A stretch of 64,000 nt of DNA from Sinorhizobium sp. 8-89 (GTDB lineage Bacteria; Pseudomonadota; Alphaproteobacteria; Rhizobiales; Rhizobiaceae): positions 56,649 through 120,648 of the forward strand of contig NZ_JASKLR010000015.1 of assembly GCF_030124325.1 (NCBI RefSeq), given 5' to 3'. The position numbers were made by a program, and so were the translations under genes. Within the stretch, counting starts at the first letter, position 1. Every line of letters begins with the position of its first letter. The notes below the pieces were generated by a model. It saw only the letters and a program-made list of their open reading frames with translations. It was not told the origin of the DNA and did not search any database. Positions 35,820 through 45,252 of this stretch are shown piece by piece.

Positions 35820-37109
35820 ATGATTGACCGCAACCCTGCCTTTGTCCGCGGCGAAATGCTGCCCGCCCGTGAGCCGCCCGCCGGTGAGACAGGCCTGCTT
35901 AAGCTGCTGCGCGAGAGTTTTTTTAAAGACTGGCTGAGCGCGCTTCTGACGGTGACGTCACTGATCGTGCTGATCTGGATTGTACGATCCGTCTCGCCGT
36001 GGCTCATCGATTCTGTCTGGAACGCGAACTCGCTCAGCGAATGCCGCCAGATACTCGGCGGCGCGGAGGGCGCCTGCTTTGCGGTCATCCGTGATCGCTG
36101 GACGCAGCTTCTGTTTGGCTTCTACCCACCGACACAATATTGGCGGCCGGTGCTCGCCTTCGCGTTGATGCTGCTCGCGATGGCGCCAATTCTCTTCCCG
36201 CCCGTGCCGCGCAGGCTCCTCTGGTTCAGCGCCGCCTTCCCAGGCCTCGCCTATTGGCTGATCTGGGGCGGAACGCTCTGGCTTCCCGTCTCGGCGTATG
36301 CAGGACTTGCCGTCGGTGCAATCGTGTTGCGGCTCGCGACGCGGCTCGGAAGCGGCGTTGCTATCGGGCTGGCACTCGCCGGCGCGCTCGTCTGGTGGTT
36401 CTTCGCTTCTGGCGCAGTCACAACGGCGCTCGGCCAGCTTCTCCCCCTGTCGCTCGCCCCCGTCACCTCGCGCGAAATGGGAGGTTTTCTGCTGTCGATC
36501 GTCATCGGTGTCACCGGCATCTCCTTGTCGCTGCCGCTCGGTATCGTTCTGGCGCTGGGGCGACGCTCGAAAATGCCGCTCGTGAAAACCCTCAGCGTCG
36601 TGTTCATCGAGTTTATCCGCGGCGTGCCGCTGATCACGCTATTGTTCACGGCCTCGCTGCTACTCAACTATTTTCTGCCGCCGGGCACGACCTTCGACCT
36701 GATCTTGCGGGTGATCATCATGGTGACCCTGTTTGCCACCGCCTATATGGCCGAGGTGATCCGCGGCGGCCTGGCAGCCCTGCCGAGGGGACAGTACGAG
36801 GCGGCCGAAGCCTTGGGGCTGGACTACTGGAAGGCGCAGAGGCTCGTGATCATGCCGCAAGCGCTCAAGATATCGATCCCTGGGATAGTCAATTCCTTCA
36901 TCGGCCTCTTCAAAGACACGACCCTCGTTGTGTTCATTGGCCTCCTGGACCCGATCGCGCTTTCCAATTCGATCCGGGCGACGACCGACTGGCAGGGGAT
37001 CTATTGGGAGCTCTTCATCTTCATCGGGGGGCTGTTCTTCATCTTCTGCTTTTCCATGTCGCGCTATTCGATGCATCTCGAACGCCGCCTCAAAACCGAA
37101 CACCGCTAA
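35820..37109 (+). CDS. aapM: Amino-acid ABC transporter permease, AapM-like
   Basis: A protein of 429 aa, inner membrane. [15 protein letters not shown] and [22 protein letters not shown] (EAA loop) then [20 protein letters not shown] match the AapM half of the pair. The N-terminal region has extra membrane helices ([32 protein letters not shown]) as in AapM/BztC. The ATG at 35820 follows the aapQ stop by one base; the stop codon overlaps the AAGGAGG of aapP. Confidence 0.9.
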   Translation: MIDRNPAFVRGEMLPAREPPAGETGLLKLLRESFFKDWLSALLTVTSLIVLIWIVRSVSPWLIDSVWNANSLSECRQILGGAEGACFAVIRDRWTQLLFGFYPPTQYWRPVLAFALMLLAMAPILFPPVPRRLLWFSAAFPGLAYWLIWGGTLWLPVSAYAGLAVGAIVLRLATRLGSGVAIGLALAGALVWWFFASGAVTTALGQLLPLSLAPVTSREMGGFLLSIVIGVTGISLSLPLGIVLALGRRSKMPLVKTLSVVFIEFIRGVPLITLLFTASLLLNYFLPPGTTFDLILRVIIMVTLFATAYMAEVIRGGLAALPRGQYEAAEALGLDYWKAQRLVIMPQALKISIPGIVNSFIGLFKDTTLVVFIGLLDPIALSNSIRATTDWQGIYWELFIFIGGLFFIFCFSMSRYSMHLERRLKTEHR

Positions 37110-37122
37110 GGAGGCCATCACG

Positions 37123-37911
37123 ATGGAACTCAACTATGAAACCGAGATCGACCGCAGCCGCATGCGGGTGTCGGACGAGGTCGCGATCCGGATCGCGGAC
37201 ATGAACAAGTGGTACGGGACCTATCACGCGCTGCGCGACATCAACCTCACTGTGCGGCGTGGCGAGCGCATCGTCATCGCCGGCCCCTCCGGGTCGGGGA
37301 AGTCGACGTTGATCCGCTGCATCAACCGCCTCGAGGAACATCAAGGCGGCAGAATCGTCGTTGACGGGATCGAACTGTCGTCGGACCTGAAGAACATCGA
37401 CAAGGTGCGATCGGAAGTGGGCATGGTGTTCCAGCACTTCAATCTCTTCCCGCACTTGACCATTCTCGAGAACTGCACGCTCGCTCCCATTTGGGTACGC
37501 CAGATCGCGAGGAACGAAGCGATCGAAACGGCGATGCACTTCCTGGAGAAAGTAAGGATCCCGGAGCAGGCCCATAAATATCCGGGACAGTTGTCCGGCG
37601 GCCAGCAGCAGCGGGTGGCGATCGCCCGTTCGCTCTGCATGAAGCCGAAGATCATGCTCTTTGACGAGCCCACTTCGGCGCTCGACCCTGAGATGATCAA
37701 AGAGGTGTTGGACACGATGATTGAGCTGGCTGAAGAGGGCATGACGATGCTCTGCGTCACCCACGAGATGGGGTTTGCCCAGGCCGTGGCCAATCGCGTG
37801 ATCTTCATGGACCAGGGCCAGATCGTCGAAGAGAACGATCCGCACGACTTCTTCAACAACCCGCAATCCGAGCGCACCAGGCTATTCCTCAGCCAGATTC
37901 TTCGGCACTGA
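37123..37911 (+). CDS. aapP: Amino-acid ABC transporter ATP-binding protein, AapP-like
   Basis: A protein of 262 aa from ATG 37123 with AAGGAGG at 37108-37114; a longer frame starting at 36928 lies inside aapM and is not used. [13 protein letters not shown] is Walker [19 protein letters not shown] the signature, [15 protein letters not shown]alker B and [12 protein letters not shown] the His switch. It powers polar amino-acid uptake with the AapQM channel. It is the last gene of aapJQMP; the C-S lyase gene follows after 125 bp. Confidence 0.93.
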   Translation: MELNYETEIDRSRMRVSDEVAIRIADMNKWYGTYHALRDINLTVRRGERIVIAGPSGSGKSTLIRCINRLEEHQGGRIVVDGIELSSDLKNIDKVRSEVGMVFQHFNLFPHLTILENCTLAPIWVRQIARNEAIETAMHFLEKVRIPEQAHKYPGQLSGGQQQRVAIARSLCMKPKIMLFDEPTSALDPEMIKEVLDTMIELAEEGMTMLCVTHEMGFAQAVANRVIFMDQGQIVEENDPHDFFNNPQSERTRLFLSQILRH

Positions 37912-38036
37912 CTTTGTCGCTCTCTCGCGGCGGCCGGCGTCCGCTCGGCAGTCCCGGCGGCCCGTAGGAGAGTGCCTGCCCGTCGCCTTCCTCACGCCGC
38001 TGTCGGCCACGCCATTCATTCCACTACGAGGTTCCT

Positions 38037-39242
38037 ATGAATTGCCATGCCCACGCAAACTGCCTTGATGAACTAGTCGACCGCCGCGGCTCGAATTCAT
38101 TGAAATGGGACAGTGTCAAGGCGTTCCTGCCTGCGGAAGCGGCGGCTGCCGATCCCCTGCCGATGTGGGTCGCGGACATGGACTTCCGAGCCCCTCAGCC
38201 GGTCATCGATGCGCTCACGGAGGCAGCGCAGGCCGGGGTGTTCGGCTATTCCTTCGGCGCGCGTGAAAGCTACATCGCTGCCGTGACCGGCTGGCAACAG
38301 CGTCGCTTCGGCTGGAAGGTCGCGGCCGATTGGGTGGTGCCGGTCTCCGGCGTGATCACCGCGCTGAAAACCATCGTGCAGGCCTTTTCGGCGCCCGGCG
38401 ACACGGTTCTGATCCAGCCACCCGTCTACGCGCACTTCCACGACGATGTGCTGATCAATGGGCGCTACCCGGTGAGCGCGCCGCTGATCCGGACCGAGAC
38501 CGGCTATCGCTATGACGCGGCGGTGTTCGAGGCCGCGATCCGTCCGAACACGAAGATCTTCATTCTCTCCAATCCCCACAATCCGACCGGGAATGTCTGG
38601 ACGGAAGACGAACTCAGCAGCATGGGCGAGATTTGCGCCCGCCATGGAGTTCTCGTTGTGTCCGACGAGATTCACCAGGACCTGATCATGAATCCCGCTT
38701 GCAGGCATGTGCCATTCGCCAGTCTGTCCGACACTTTTGCTGAGAACTCGATCACCTGCACCGCACCCTCCAAGACCTTCAATTTGCCGGGGCTGCAATG
38801 CGCCAATGCCTTCATTCCCAGCCCGCGTCTCAGGGCGGAATTCCAGCGTCAGTTGGAACGTAATCTCTATCCGAAAGTGAACGCGATGGGCATGGTTGCG
38901 GCCGAGGCGGCCTATACCCACGGCGAGGCGTGGCTTGAAAGCCTCATTGCTTACGTGCGGGCAAACCACGCGCGCTTCGCGGCCGAGGTCAACGGGCTGA
39001 ACGCTGGTCTGAAGGTGCTCCCGGCGGATGCACTCTATTTGGCATGGATGGACTGCCAGGCTTTGGGAATGGATGCCGCGGCACTTGAGACCTTCATGCT
39101 GACCAGGGCGCGGCTCTGGCTCGACAGGGGGCAGAAGTTCGGCCTCGAGGGACACGGCTATATGCGCGTAAACCTCGGCTGCCCGCGCGCAACCGTCGAT
39201 GAAGCGATTTCCCGCCTGAAAACCGCCCTCGCGACGATATGA
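38037..39242 (+). CDS. MalY/PatB family PLP-dependent C-S lyase (cystathionine beta-lyase-like)
   Basis: A protein of 401 aa. PMWVADMDFRAPQPVI at the N-terminus, FILSNPHNPTGNVW, VVSDEIHQDL and TAPSKTFNLPGLQ (PLP lysine) are diagnostic of the MalY/PatB branch. These enzymes split the beta C-S or C-N bond of cysteine derivatives to pyruvate, ammonia and a thiol; mimosinase of a Leucaena rhizobium belongs to the same group. ACGAGG precedes the ATG. The position after aapJQMP suggests that imported plant amino-acid derivatives are its substrates. The cupin gene is convergent 36 bp downstream. Confidence 0.86.
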   Translation: MNCHAHANCLDELVDRRGSNSLKWDSVKAFLPAEAAAADPLPMWVADMDFRAPQPVIDALTEAAQAGVFGYSFGARESYIAAVTGWQQRRFGWKVAADWVVPVSGVITALKTIVQAFSAPGDTVLIQPPVYAHFHDDVLINGRYPVSAPLIRTETGYRYDAAVFEAAIRPNTKIFILSNPHNPTGNVWTEDELSSMGEICARHGVLVVSDEIHQDLIMNPACRHVPFASLSDTFAENSITCTAPSKTFNLPGLQCANAFIPSPRLRAEFQRQLERNLYPKVNAMGMVAAEAAYTHGEAWLESLIAYVRANHARFAAEVNGLNAGLKVLPADALYLAWMDCQALGMDAAALETFMLTRARLWLDRGQKFGLEGHGYMRVNLGCPRATVDEAISRLKTALATI

Positions 39243-39278
39243 ACCGCGCCGCGAGAGGCTGGCCCGCGAGGGGCCCGA

Positions 39279-39959
39279 TCAGTTCGGCATCGTGAGCACA
39301 TCAGCGTGTTGAAGCGGTGCGTCCTTGATCCAGATCTCGCCGCCTTCTGGTCCGGCGGTTGCATTGAGCGGCTCGCCGGCGGGCAAGCGACCCCAGCTCT
39401 GCGCTTCCAGCTGATCGGAGCCGACTTTAAGCCTGCCGAAAAGCACCAGAAATTCGAGACCACGGCGATTTTCGACCGTGATCATGGCATTGGGTAGCCA
39501 GCGCTCGATCGAGACGCGTTCCTCGCCATCGTCGAAGAGGACGCGCGCGCTCTCGGCGCCTCGGCGCAAGGGCACGGTCTCGCCTTCGCCGGGCTGGTGG
39601 ACGATCTGCGTGTCGTCACCCTCGCGGTATTGCCAGAGCCGCACGAAGATCGTGCAGCCGCTTTCCGACGCTGGCACATGTGAGGTGCCTGGAGGGTTGC
39701 GGAAATAGCACCCCGCCGGATAGTCGCCGTGTTCGTCCTGGAATGTGCCCTCGAGCACGAGGATTTCCTCGCCGCCTGAATGAACGTGACGCGGGAAAGC
39801 GCTTCCCGGTGCGTAGCGCACGATCGTGGTGGCGCGCGCAACTTCGCCGCCGACGCGGTAAAGCATACGGCGATCGACGCCGGCTGACGGGCTGGGGATC
39901 CAGTCGAGTTCAGCCGAATGGACGATCACCGGTTTTGTCAGGTCTTCATTGATCCGCAT
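39279..39959 (-). CDS. ChrR-like bicupin protein
   Basis: A protein of 226 aa with two cupin repeats. The first is complete, with metal-type residues (FPRHVHSGGEEILVLEG, FRNPPGTSHVP); the second is less conserved (ERWLPNAMITVENRRGLEFLVLFG, then GRLPAGEP). ChrR-type cupins bind zinc and act as sensors or dioxygenase-like enzymes; no anti-sigma domain or sigma gene is present here. Its start overlaps the end of the alcohol dehydrogenase gene by 14 bp, so both are in one operon with the amine oxidase. Confidence 0.8.
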   Translation of the reverse strand: MRINEDLTKPVIVHSAELDWIPSPSAGVDRRMLYRVGGEVARATTIVRYAPGSAFPRHVHSGGEEILVLEGTFQDEHGDYPAGCYFRNPPGTSHVPASESGCTIFVRLWQYREGDDTQIVHQPGEGETVPLRRGAESARVLFDDGEERVSIERWLPNAMITVENRRGLEFLVLFGRLKVGSDQLEAQSWGRLPAGEPLNATAGPEGGEIWIKDAPLQHADVLTMPN

Positions 39960-40986
39960 TGGTCTGGTCTCCTATCGTCAGCACGATCCGGAACTTCGCG
40001 TCACCGGACCTCATTTTCTGCACGGCCTCTTGGGCGCGCTCCAGCGGCATGATTTCGATCATCGGTCGCACGCCAGCCAGAACGCTGAAATCCAGCGCCT
40101 TCTCATTTTCGAACGGAGAGCCGGTGATCGAGCCGATAACGCCACGTTCGGCCCCCACCAGGTAGCCCGTCGAAACGGGGAGCGGATCCTTGCCGACGCC
40201 GAGCACGACGAGGCGACCCTCCGGTGGAAGGGCGGGCATCAGTGCCGAGACAGCCTCCGGATTGCCGGTCGTGGTCAGGATCGCCTTTGCGCCGCCCATG
40301 GCGTTCAGGATTTCTGCGGCATTCTCCTGTTCGGTGTCGATATAGCGATGGGCCCCGAGCCCCATCGCATCCATGGCGATGTCGGCGCCTCGACCGACCG
40401 CGACCACCCGGAAACCCATCTTGCTGGCATATTGCAGCGCCATGTGCCCGAGCCCGCCAATGCCAAGTATGGCAACGGTATCGCCGGCCTCGGCGCCAGA
40501 CTTCTTCAGCGCATTGAAGGTCGCAATGCCGGCGCACAGGATCGGTGCGGCTTCCACGGACAAAAGCTCTTTCGGGATCGAGACGAGCCCTGTTGCGCGT
40601 GCGATCATCATCTCGGCATAGCCGCCGTCGCAGGACGACCCGACCACGGGCTGGTTTCGGCAGAGATTGAAGCGGCCTCGCCGGCACTCGCTGCATTCAT
40701 TGCAATGGCCGCCGAGACGGCCGACGCCGACGCGGATCCCCACCTCCCAGATTGATGGCGTGTCTGGGCCGAGTGCCACGATGCGACCGACGACCTCATG
40801 ACCTGGAACACGAGGCGGTTTCAGCGCCGGATCGGCCCGGTCGATGTCACTGGCATCGGCGCCGCAGATGCCGCAGGCCTCAACCGCGATCAGCACTTCG
40901 CCGGATCCAGGCGTTGGTGTCGGCCGTTCCACCAGCTCAAGCGTTCCGCCTGTGCCGATCTGCATAGCTCGATAGCTGCTCCTCAA
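39946..40986 (-). CDS. Zinc-dependent medium-chain alcohol dehydrogenase
   Basis: A protein of 346 aa. ACGICGADASDID with PGHEVVGR supplies the catalytic zinc site, HCNECSECRRGRFNLC the four-cysteine structural zinc site, and AILGIGGLGHMALQYA the NAD(P)-binding motif. It resembles the AdhP/YahK-like aldehyde and alcohol dehydrogenases. It lies between the amine oxidase and the cupin genes, all on the minus strand, and could reduce or oxidise the aldehyde that an amine oxidase releases. Confidence 0.88.
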   Translation of the reverse strand: MRSSYRAMQIGTGGTLELVERPTPTPGSGEVLIAVEACGICGADASDIDRADPALKPPRVPGHEVVGRIVALGPDTPSIWEVGIRVGVGRLGGHCNECSECRRGRFNLCRNQPVVGSSCDGGYAEMMIARATGLVSIPKELLSVEAAPILCAGIATFNALKKSGAEAGDTVAILGIGGLGHMALQYASKMGFRVVAVGRGADIAMDAMGLGAHRYIDTEQENAAEILNAMGGAKAILTTTGNPEAVSALMPALPPEGRLVVLGVGKDPLPVSTGYLVGAERGVIGSITGSPFENEKALDFSVLAGVRPMIEIMPLERAQEAVQKMRSGDAKFRIVLTIGDQTNADQ

Positions 40987-40996
40987 CGTACTGATC

Positions 40997-42139
40997 CTAT
41001 GCTCTGAATGCTTCAGAGAGCGTCGTCAAATCGTGCGGTTCTGACTGGCTCAGCCGGGTGATGAGTTCATTGGTGATCCGACTCGCCGCTTCGACCGCGC
41101 CGGCCAGATAGCCCGGTTCGCTGATGCTGGTTTCGCTGCCCGCCAGCGAAATGTAATCACGCCACTTGCCGTTGACCCACGGCCGCGGGTCAGGCGTCGG
41201 ATGGCCGCCCGCTTGCCTGTCGTCTGCCGTGGCCGTCAGCGGGTCGTCCGCCCAATCCTTGAAGAGGGTCGCGCGGGGGCTGGCGGCTTCAGGCCCGAAC
41301 ATCCGAGCCAGTTGCTGGACCGAAGCGGCGACGATGGCGTCACGTCCCGCGGCAGCGCGCTCGGCCGCGGGCACCCCGACGAAGCCAAACAGCGCGGCCC
41401 TGCTCGAAGCGGTCGTCGCGTCGTGGATCTCGACGAGCGGTCCCACCATGCTTTGTGCCGTGCCGGAGAGGCCCGCGTCGCGCCAGAAGGGGCGATCGTA
41501 AAGCGCGAAGAATTTCGCATGGGGCGCCATCCAGGTTGGGGTGCGCCGCCATCGCTCCAATGTTGCAAAGTCGAGCGCCGGCGAGAACAAGACTTTGGCT
41601 TCGAGCAGCCGAGGCGGGAGCGCGAAAAGCACATGCGACGCCCGCACCCTCTCGGCCAACCCGCTCGCATCGAGGTACTGCACAACGACGCTTTCGCCGT
41701 CCAGCGAGACATGCGTCACCTGTGCGCCGAGTTCAATGCTCCCCACCGGCAGGCCTTCGGCAAGCTGCGATATGATCGCTCCGGTGCCCCCGACGAGGCG
41801 CATCGACCGGGGCTCCTGGCGCATGCCGCGATAGCGCTGCGGATGTTCCTGGGACATCCGTTGAAAGATCACGTCGCCTTCGCTGTTCTGCTCGAAGGAG
41901 TGAAGCCCGAGATGATCGACGAGGTCTCCCATGGCAGGCTGCATCCCGGGCCAGAACCAGGAGGGCCCGAGGTCGAAGCCGTCGCCCGATGGTTCGCCGG
42001 TGGCGTCGACCGACAAAATTCGTCCGCCCAGGCGCTGCCGGGCCTCCAGGAGCTTGAAGCCGATGCCGGCGCGATAGAGGAGCCGGGCGGCGGTCAGGCC
42101 TGCAAGCCCACCACCAACGATCAGAATGGATTGTAACAA
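40997..42139 (-). CDS. FAD-dependent amine oxidase
   Basis: About 380 aa. LLQSILIVGGGLAGLTAARLL begins the protein, RQRLGGRILSVDATG is the second FAD motif and WRDYISLAGSETSISEPGYLAGAVEAA the C-terminal FAD site of the monoamine oxidase/putrescine oxidase family. I place the start at TTG 42139: GAGGAA stands about 9 bp upstream and the Rossmann motif follows at once. A TTG at 42202 would read through a terminator hairpin. The product aldehyde could pass to the adjoining dehydrogenase. The amine substrate is unknown. Confidence 0.84.
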   Translation of the reverse strand: MLQSILIVGGGLAGLTAARLLYRAGIGFKLLEARQRLGGRILSVDATGEPSGDGFDLGPSWFWPGMQPAMGDLVDHLGLHSFEQNSEGDVIFQRMSQEHPQRYRGMRQEPRSMRLVGGTGAIISQLAEGLPVGSIELGAQVTHVSLDGESVVVQYLDASGLAERVRASHVLFALPPRLLEAKVLFSPALDFATLERWRRTPTWMAPHAKFFALYDRPFWRDAGLSGTAQSMVGPLVEIHDATTASSRAALFGFVGVPAAERAAAGRDAIVAASVQQLARMFGPEAASPRATLFKDWADDPLTATADDRQAGGHPTPDPRPWVNGKWRDYISLAGSETSISEPGYLAGAVEAASRITNELITRLSQSEPHDLTTLSEAFRA

Positions 42140-42153
42140 GGGACAGTTCCTCG

Positions 42154-42182
42154 TGAAGAGAAAGGGCCGGATATCCGGCCCC
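42154..42182 (-). terminator. Hairpin between the ABM-like gene and the amine oxidase gene
   Basis: A perfect palindrome GGGCCGGATATCCGGCCC (42164-42181) is followed, reading on the minus strand, by TTTCTCTTC. It lies 17 bp after the ABM-like gene stop and before the amine oxidase start, so it probably ends or weakens transcription there. Confidence 0.6.
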
Positions 42183-42198
42183 TCGTGTAAAGCCTGGC

Positions 42199-42480
42199 TC
42201 AAGCCACGGCGTAGATGCGGATCTCCGGAGCGGCGGCCAGAAGCGGCTTTAGCCCGGCCACGACGTCATCCGTGAACAGTTCGCTTTCGAGATAGGCCTT
42301 TGCGTCTTCGGCGCTGTTGAATCCGTGAAGGACCTGAACGTCGTCGTCGCGAACGAGAAGCTCCTTGGATGTCGCGCCCGCAACCTGCGAAAGGAACGGC
42401 TCCTTGTATTTCTGATAGACGCCTGCGGCGGCACGGCGGTTCTCGGCTGCGATCTGCAGAGTGATTTCAAGGTAAGCCAT
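42199..42480 (-). CDS. Small dimeric alpha/beta-barrel (ABM-like) protein
   Basis: A protein of 93 aa from ATG 42480 (AAAGGATG upstream; an earlier in-frame start at 42516 lacks a site). MAYLEITLQIAAENRRAAAGVYQKYKEPFLS, then DDDVQVLHGFNSAEDAKAYLES, is the pattern of antibiotic-biosynthesis-monooxygenase-like ferredoxin folds, with a strand, the YxKYKEPFL helix and a second strand. Such proteins are small cofactor-free oxygenases or stress proteins. Its role is not known. It leads the minus-strand set with the amine oxidase. Confidence 0.65.
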   Translation of the reverse strand: MAYLEITLQIAAENRRAAAGVYQKYKEPFLSQVAGATSKELLVRDDDVQVLHGFNSAEDAKAYLESELFTDDVVAGLKPLLAAAPEIRIYAVA

Positions 42481-42702
42481 GATCATCCTTTCAAATGTCG
42501 CTCGGCATTGGTCCAATAGGGACAGTGGATTCGGCTATGGAGCGCCGTGCCGGGTGGAAGTTTCCAGTTCGGGACACGAGCGCCACGACACCTGAATGCC
42601 GCTCGAAGGCCGACTTGACAAATGAGAGTTTCTTGTCGGCGGCAAAGAAAAACTTTGCCGGACGGCCGTGTCGTTCGACCATGGGTTGAACCCACTTGCA
42701 AA

Positions 42703-43626
42703 TCAGGATCGGGAGGGCGTCGCCTCGTCGATCAGCCAATCACGAAACGTCCGGAGTTTCGGCAGGGAGGCGTATTCCGCTCGATAAACGACATAATAGG
42801 CGAGCTTCGAGGGAACCCGGACCGCGGGAAAAAGCCGCAACAAGCGCCCGGCAGCCAGGTCGTCGCGTGCCAGGATGCTGCGCGCCAGCGCCACGCCACG
42901 TCCCTCGACCGCGGCTTGAAGCACGGCAGCTGAGTTGTCGATCCGCATGCCCCTTTGCGGTTGCGTTTCAGGCACACCGGCGGCACGGAGCCACATTTCC
43001 CAGGTGATGAAACCGATAGCAGGATCGACGGAGAGGTCATGGATGAGTGTGGTTCGAGCAAGATCGGCGGGTTCGCTCAGATCTCCGAGGTTCGAGAACT
43101 GCGGCGAGCAGACCGGGAACACCTCTTCGTCCATCAGCTTTTCGGCAACCAGTCCCGGCCAGTTGCCGTCCCCGTAGCGCACACCGATGTCGACGCCATG
43201 GGCCTTATAGTCGACAAGTTTCAGGCTCGTCTCGAGCCGGATGTCGGTTTCGGGGCATCTGGCCTGGAAACGGTCGATCCGGGGAAGCAGCCATTTAGCG
43301 GCGAAAGCGGGGCTGACGGTCACGTTGAGGATGCCGCCGGTTGCGGATTCACGAAGCCGGTCCAATCCGATCCCGAGGCGGTCGAGGCCCGCTCGAATGT
43401 CCGGCAAGGCCCGTTCGGCGTTTTCCGTCAACGTCAGTCTCGCCTTGCCGGTCGTGCTTCGATGGAACAACGGCATACCAAGCCAGTCCTCGAGCCCGCG
43501 AACCATTTGCCCGACCGCAGCCGCGGTGACACTCAGTTCTTCGGCCGCGCCGGAAAAGCTGCCGTGACGCGCACTGGCTTCAAAAGCCCGCAGCGCATTG
43601 AGGTAGACTGGCGATTTCCTGTTCAT
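42703..43626 (-). CDS. LysR-type regulator, GcvA-like
   Basis: A protein of 307 aa. The helix-turn-helix is LNALRAFEASARHGSFSGAAEELSVTAAAVGQMVRGLEDWLG; HDLSVDPAIGFITWEMW, RGMRIDNSAAVLQAAVEGRGVALARS and GRLLRLFPAVRVPSKLAYY are the GcvA-type effector domain. It lies upstream of the ABM-amine oxidase-dehydrogenase-cupin genes on the same strand, separated by 220 bp without a recognised gene, and could control them. No T-N11-A site was confirmed. Confidence 0.87.
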   Translation of the reverse strand: MNRKSPVYLNALRAFEASARHGSFSGAAEELSVTAAAVGQMVRGLEDWLGMPLFHRSTTGKARLTLTENAERALPDIRAGLDRLGIGLDRLRESATGGILNVTVSPAFAAKWLLPRIDRFQARCPETDIRLETSLKLVDYKAHGVDIGVRYGDGNWPGLVAEKLMDEEVFPVCSPQFSNLGDLSEPADLARTTLIHDLSVDPAIGFITWEMWLRAAGVPETQPQRGMRIDNSAAVLQAAVEGRGVALARSILARDDLAAGRLLRLFPAVRVPSKLAYYVVYRAEYASLPKLRTFRDWLIDEATPSRS

Positions 43627-43817
43627 GAGATCATCCGCTCCGGAACGGTCGTAGGACCGGATTCATAGGTGACCACAAGACCATGCGCCAGCGCGATCCA
43701 ACTCCTTCACCGGTTGGTGATGCCAAGGGCTTAGTTTATAGCGGCCCGAGATCAATGAGGATCGGTTCCCGTCCGCATGCGCCCTTAGACTCTGGCAAAG
43801 CGGCCCTCGTTTGGCCG

Positions 43818-44163
43818 TTATTCTTTCGGCAGGCTCGCAATAGTGTCAAAGACACGCGCCGTGTAGGTCAACGCCGCGCCGGCATTCAGAGCGATCGCAG
43901 TGCCCAATGCTTCGGCGATCTCCCCTTCGGTCGCCCCCAGCTCCACCGCCTTCTTGGCAGCCATCGCAACGGGTGGTGACCGCGACAGCCAGAGCAATCA
44001 GTTCATGGAACTTCGGTTCGAGTAGACCCGTCTTGCTGGCGCTGGTCTCGATCGTGTGCAGGCCGCGCAATACATCGGGGCTCTGCTTTCCAAACTCGCC
44101 GACACGGCCAAGCAGCGCATCGCGATAGGCGCTCCAGTCTTGCATGTGCATGTGAGATCTCAC
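43818..44163 (-). pseudogene. AhpD-like carboxymuconolactone decarboxylase family, frameshifted (copy 2)
   Basis: MHMQDWSAYRDALLGRVGEF, SPDVLRGLHTIETSASKTG and ALAVAVTTRCDGC match the family. Right after the CxxC the active-site IAxHA stretch is deleted and the frame shifts; the rest (KKAVELGATEGEIAEALG, IALNAGAALTYTARVFD) is read in another frame to the stop at 43818. It sits next to the DJ-1 and TetR genes, as copy 1 sits beside a TetR remnant. Confidence 0.82.
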
Positions 44164-44306
44164 TTCCAGTGTCTATGGAGCTTTTAAGCCGCAGGATGTC
44201 GGTCATCGAAAATCGACCAGTTCACGCGCAACGAGATCGGAGCCTGTTCGGCTATCGTCTCCCGCAAGACCGCGCTGACACGCCCTTGTGCTCAATGGTT
44301 CTATTA

Positions 44307-44330
44307 CTGGGGCGCTCGGGAGCGCCCCAG
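44307..44330 (-). terminator. Strong hairpin after the DJ-1/PfpI gene
   Basis: CTGGGGCGCTC and its complement are separated by two or three bases (44307-44330), 11 bp after the DJ-1-family stop on the minus strand. There is no T run (TAATAG follows), so it may stabilise the transcript end more than terminate by itself. Confidence 0.5.
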
Positions 44331-44340
44331 AGTCTTGATT

Positions 44341-45042
44341 TTACGAAGCCAGGCGCTCCGAAAGAGCTTCGGCGAGCGGTACGGCAGAAGCCGGGCTCTG
44401 ACCCGTCATCAGGACGCCATCGACAACGACGTTTGGCTCCCAGTTCGCCTTGCTCTGGTAATTGGCGCCCCGGTTCTTGAGTTCGTCCTCGAGCGAGAAC
44501 AGCAGGTGGTGGAGCAGTTCGATCTCGGTGTCTTCAGCGTTCTTGAAGCCGGTGAGGTTCAGGCCCTTCACGAGATACTGGCCATCGTCCTTCCTGACGT
44601 CGCGCAGGATTGCCGGCGCATGGCACACCATGGCGATCGGCCGGCCGGCCTTGTGGAAGTCACGGATCAGCTTGATTGCGAAGGAGTCGGAGGCCAGGTC
44701 CCAGAGCAGGCCGTAACCACCAGGGAAGAAGACGGCATCAAAGGTGCTGTAGTCGATGTTGCGCAGCTTGCGGGTATTGCGGGCGGCGAACATCGCAACC
44801 GGATCGGCGAGGAAGCGGTCTGTGTATTCGGTGGTAAACGGCGCCTTCATGCTGAGAAGGTCGATCGGGGCTTCGCCACCCCCGGGAGAGGCGAATACGA
44901 CCTCGTGACCCGCGGACTTCAGAATGTAATAGGGCGCGGCCAGCTCGTGAAACCAGGTGCCGGTCTGCTTGCCACTGAGGCCCATCTCATCAACCGACGA
45001 CATGATGAGGAGGATACGCTTTTGCTTGTTACCGGTGCTCAT
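44341..45042 (-). CDS. DJ-1/PfpI-family protein (Hsp31-like glyoxalase III/chaperone)
   Basis: A protein of 233 aa. SGKQTGTWFHELAAPYYIL, FASPGGGEAPID, AVFFPGGYGLLWDL and PIAMVCHAPAIL (nucleophile Cys in the nucleophile elbow) and GLNLTGFKNAEDTEIEL are the Hsp31/YajL-type type-1 glutamine amidotransferase signature. Members detoxify methylglyoxal or act as chaperones under oxidative or carbonyl stress. It is divergent from the TetR gene, with three operator palindromes between them, so TetR probably represses it. Confidence 0.86.
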   Translation of the reverse strand: MSTGNKQKRILLIMSSVDEMGLSGKQTGTWFHELAAPYYILKSAGHEVVFASPGGGEAPIDLLSMKAPFTTEYTDRFLADPVAMFAARNTRKLRNIDYSTFDAVFFPGGYGLLWDLASDSFAIKLIRDFHKAGRPIAMVCHAPAILRDVRKDDGQYLVKGLNLTGFKNAEDTEIELLHHLLFSLEDELKNRGANYQSKANWEPNVVVDGVLMTGQSPASAVPLAEALSERLAS

Positions 45043-45093
45043 AGAATTGTTCCTTTCCGTTGGTCTGCGACCAGCTTATCGTTCGGCCTTCAA

Positions 45094-45234
45094 CTATCTA
45101 TCGATAGGTAGACGGCTATGTACCTAACGTCTCCCGTCGCGCTTTGCAATACCTATCTATCGATAGATTGAATTTTTGTCTGCCCATCCTCAGTGTTGCC
45201 ATTTACGGGCAACTGGCCTATCTACTGATAGATT
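45094..45234. promoter_or_regulatory. Three TetR operator palindromes
   Basis: CTATCTATCGATAGGTAG (45094-45111) and CCTATCTATCGATAGATT (45152-45169), with an imperfect copy CCTATCTACTGATAGATT (45217-45234), occupy the divergent DJ-1/TetR promoter. Centres lie about 59 and 65 bp apart. The outer copies lie about 52 bp before the DJ-1 start and 18 bp before the TetR start. Confidence 0.8.
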
Positions 45235-45252
45235 GAGAGAAAGGTTAAGGCA

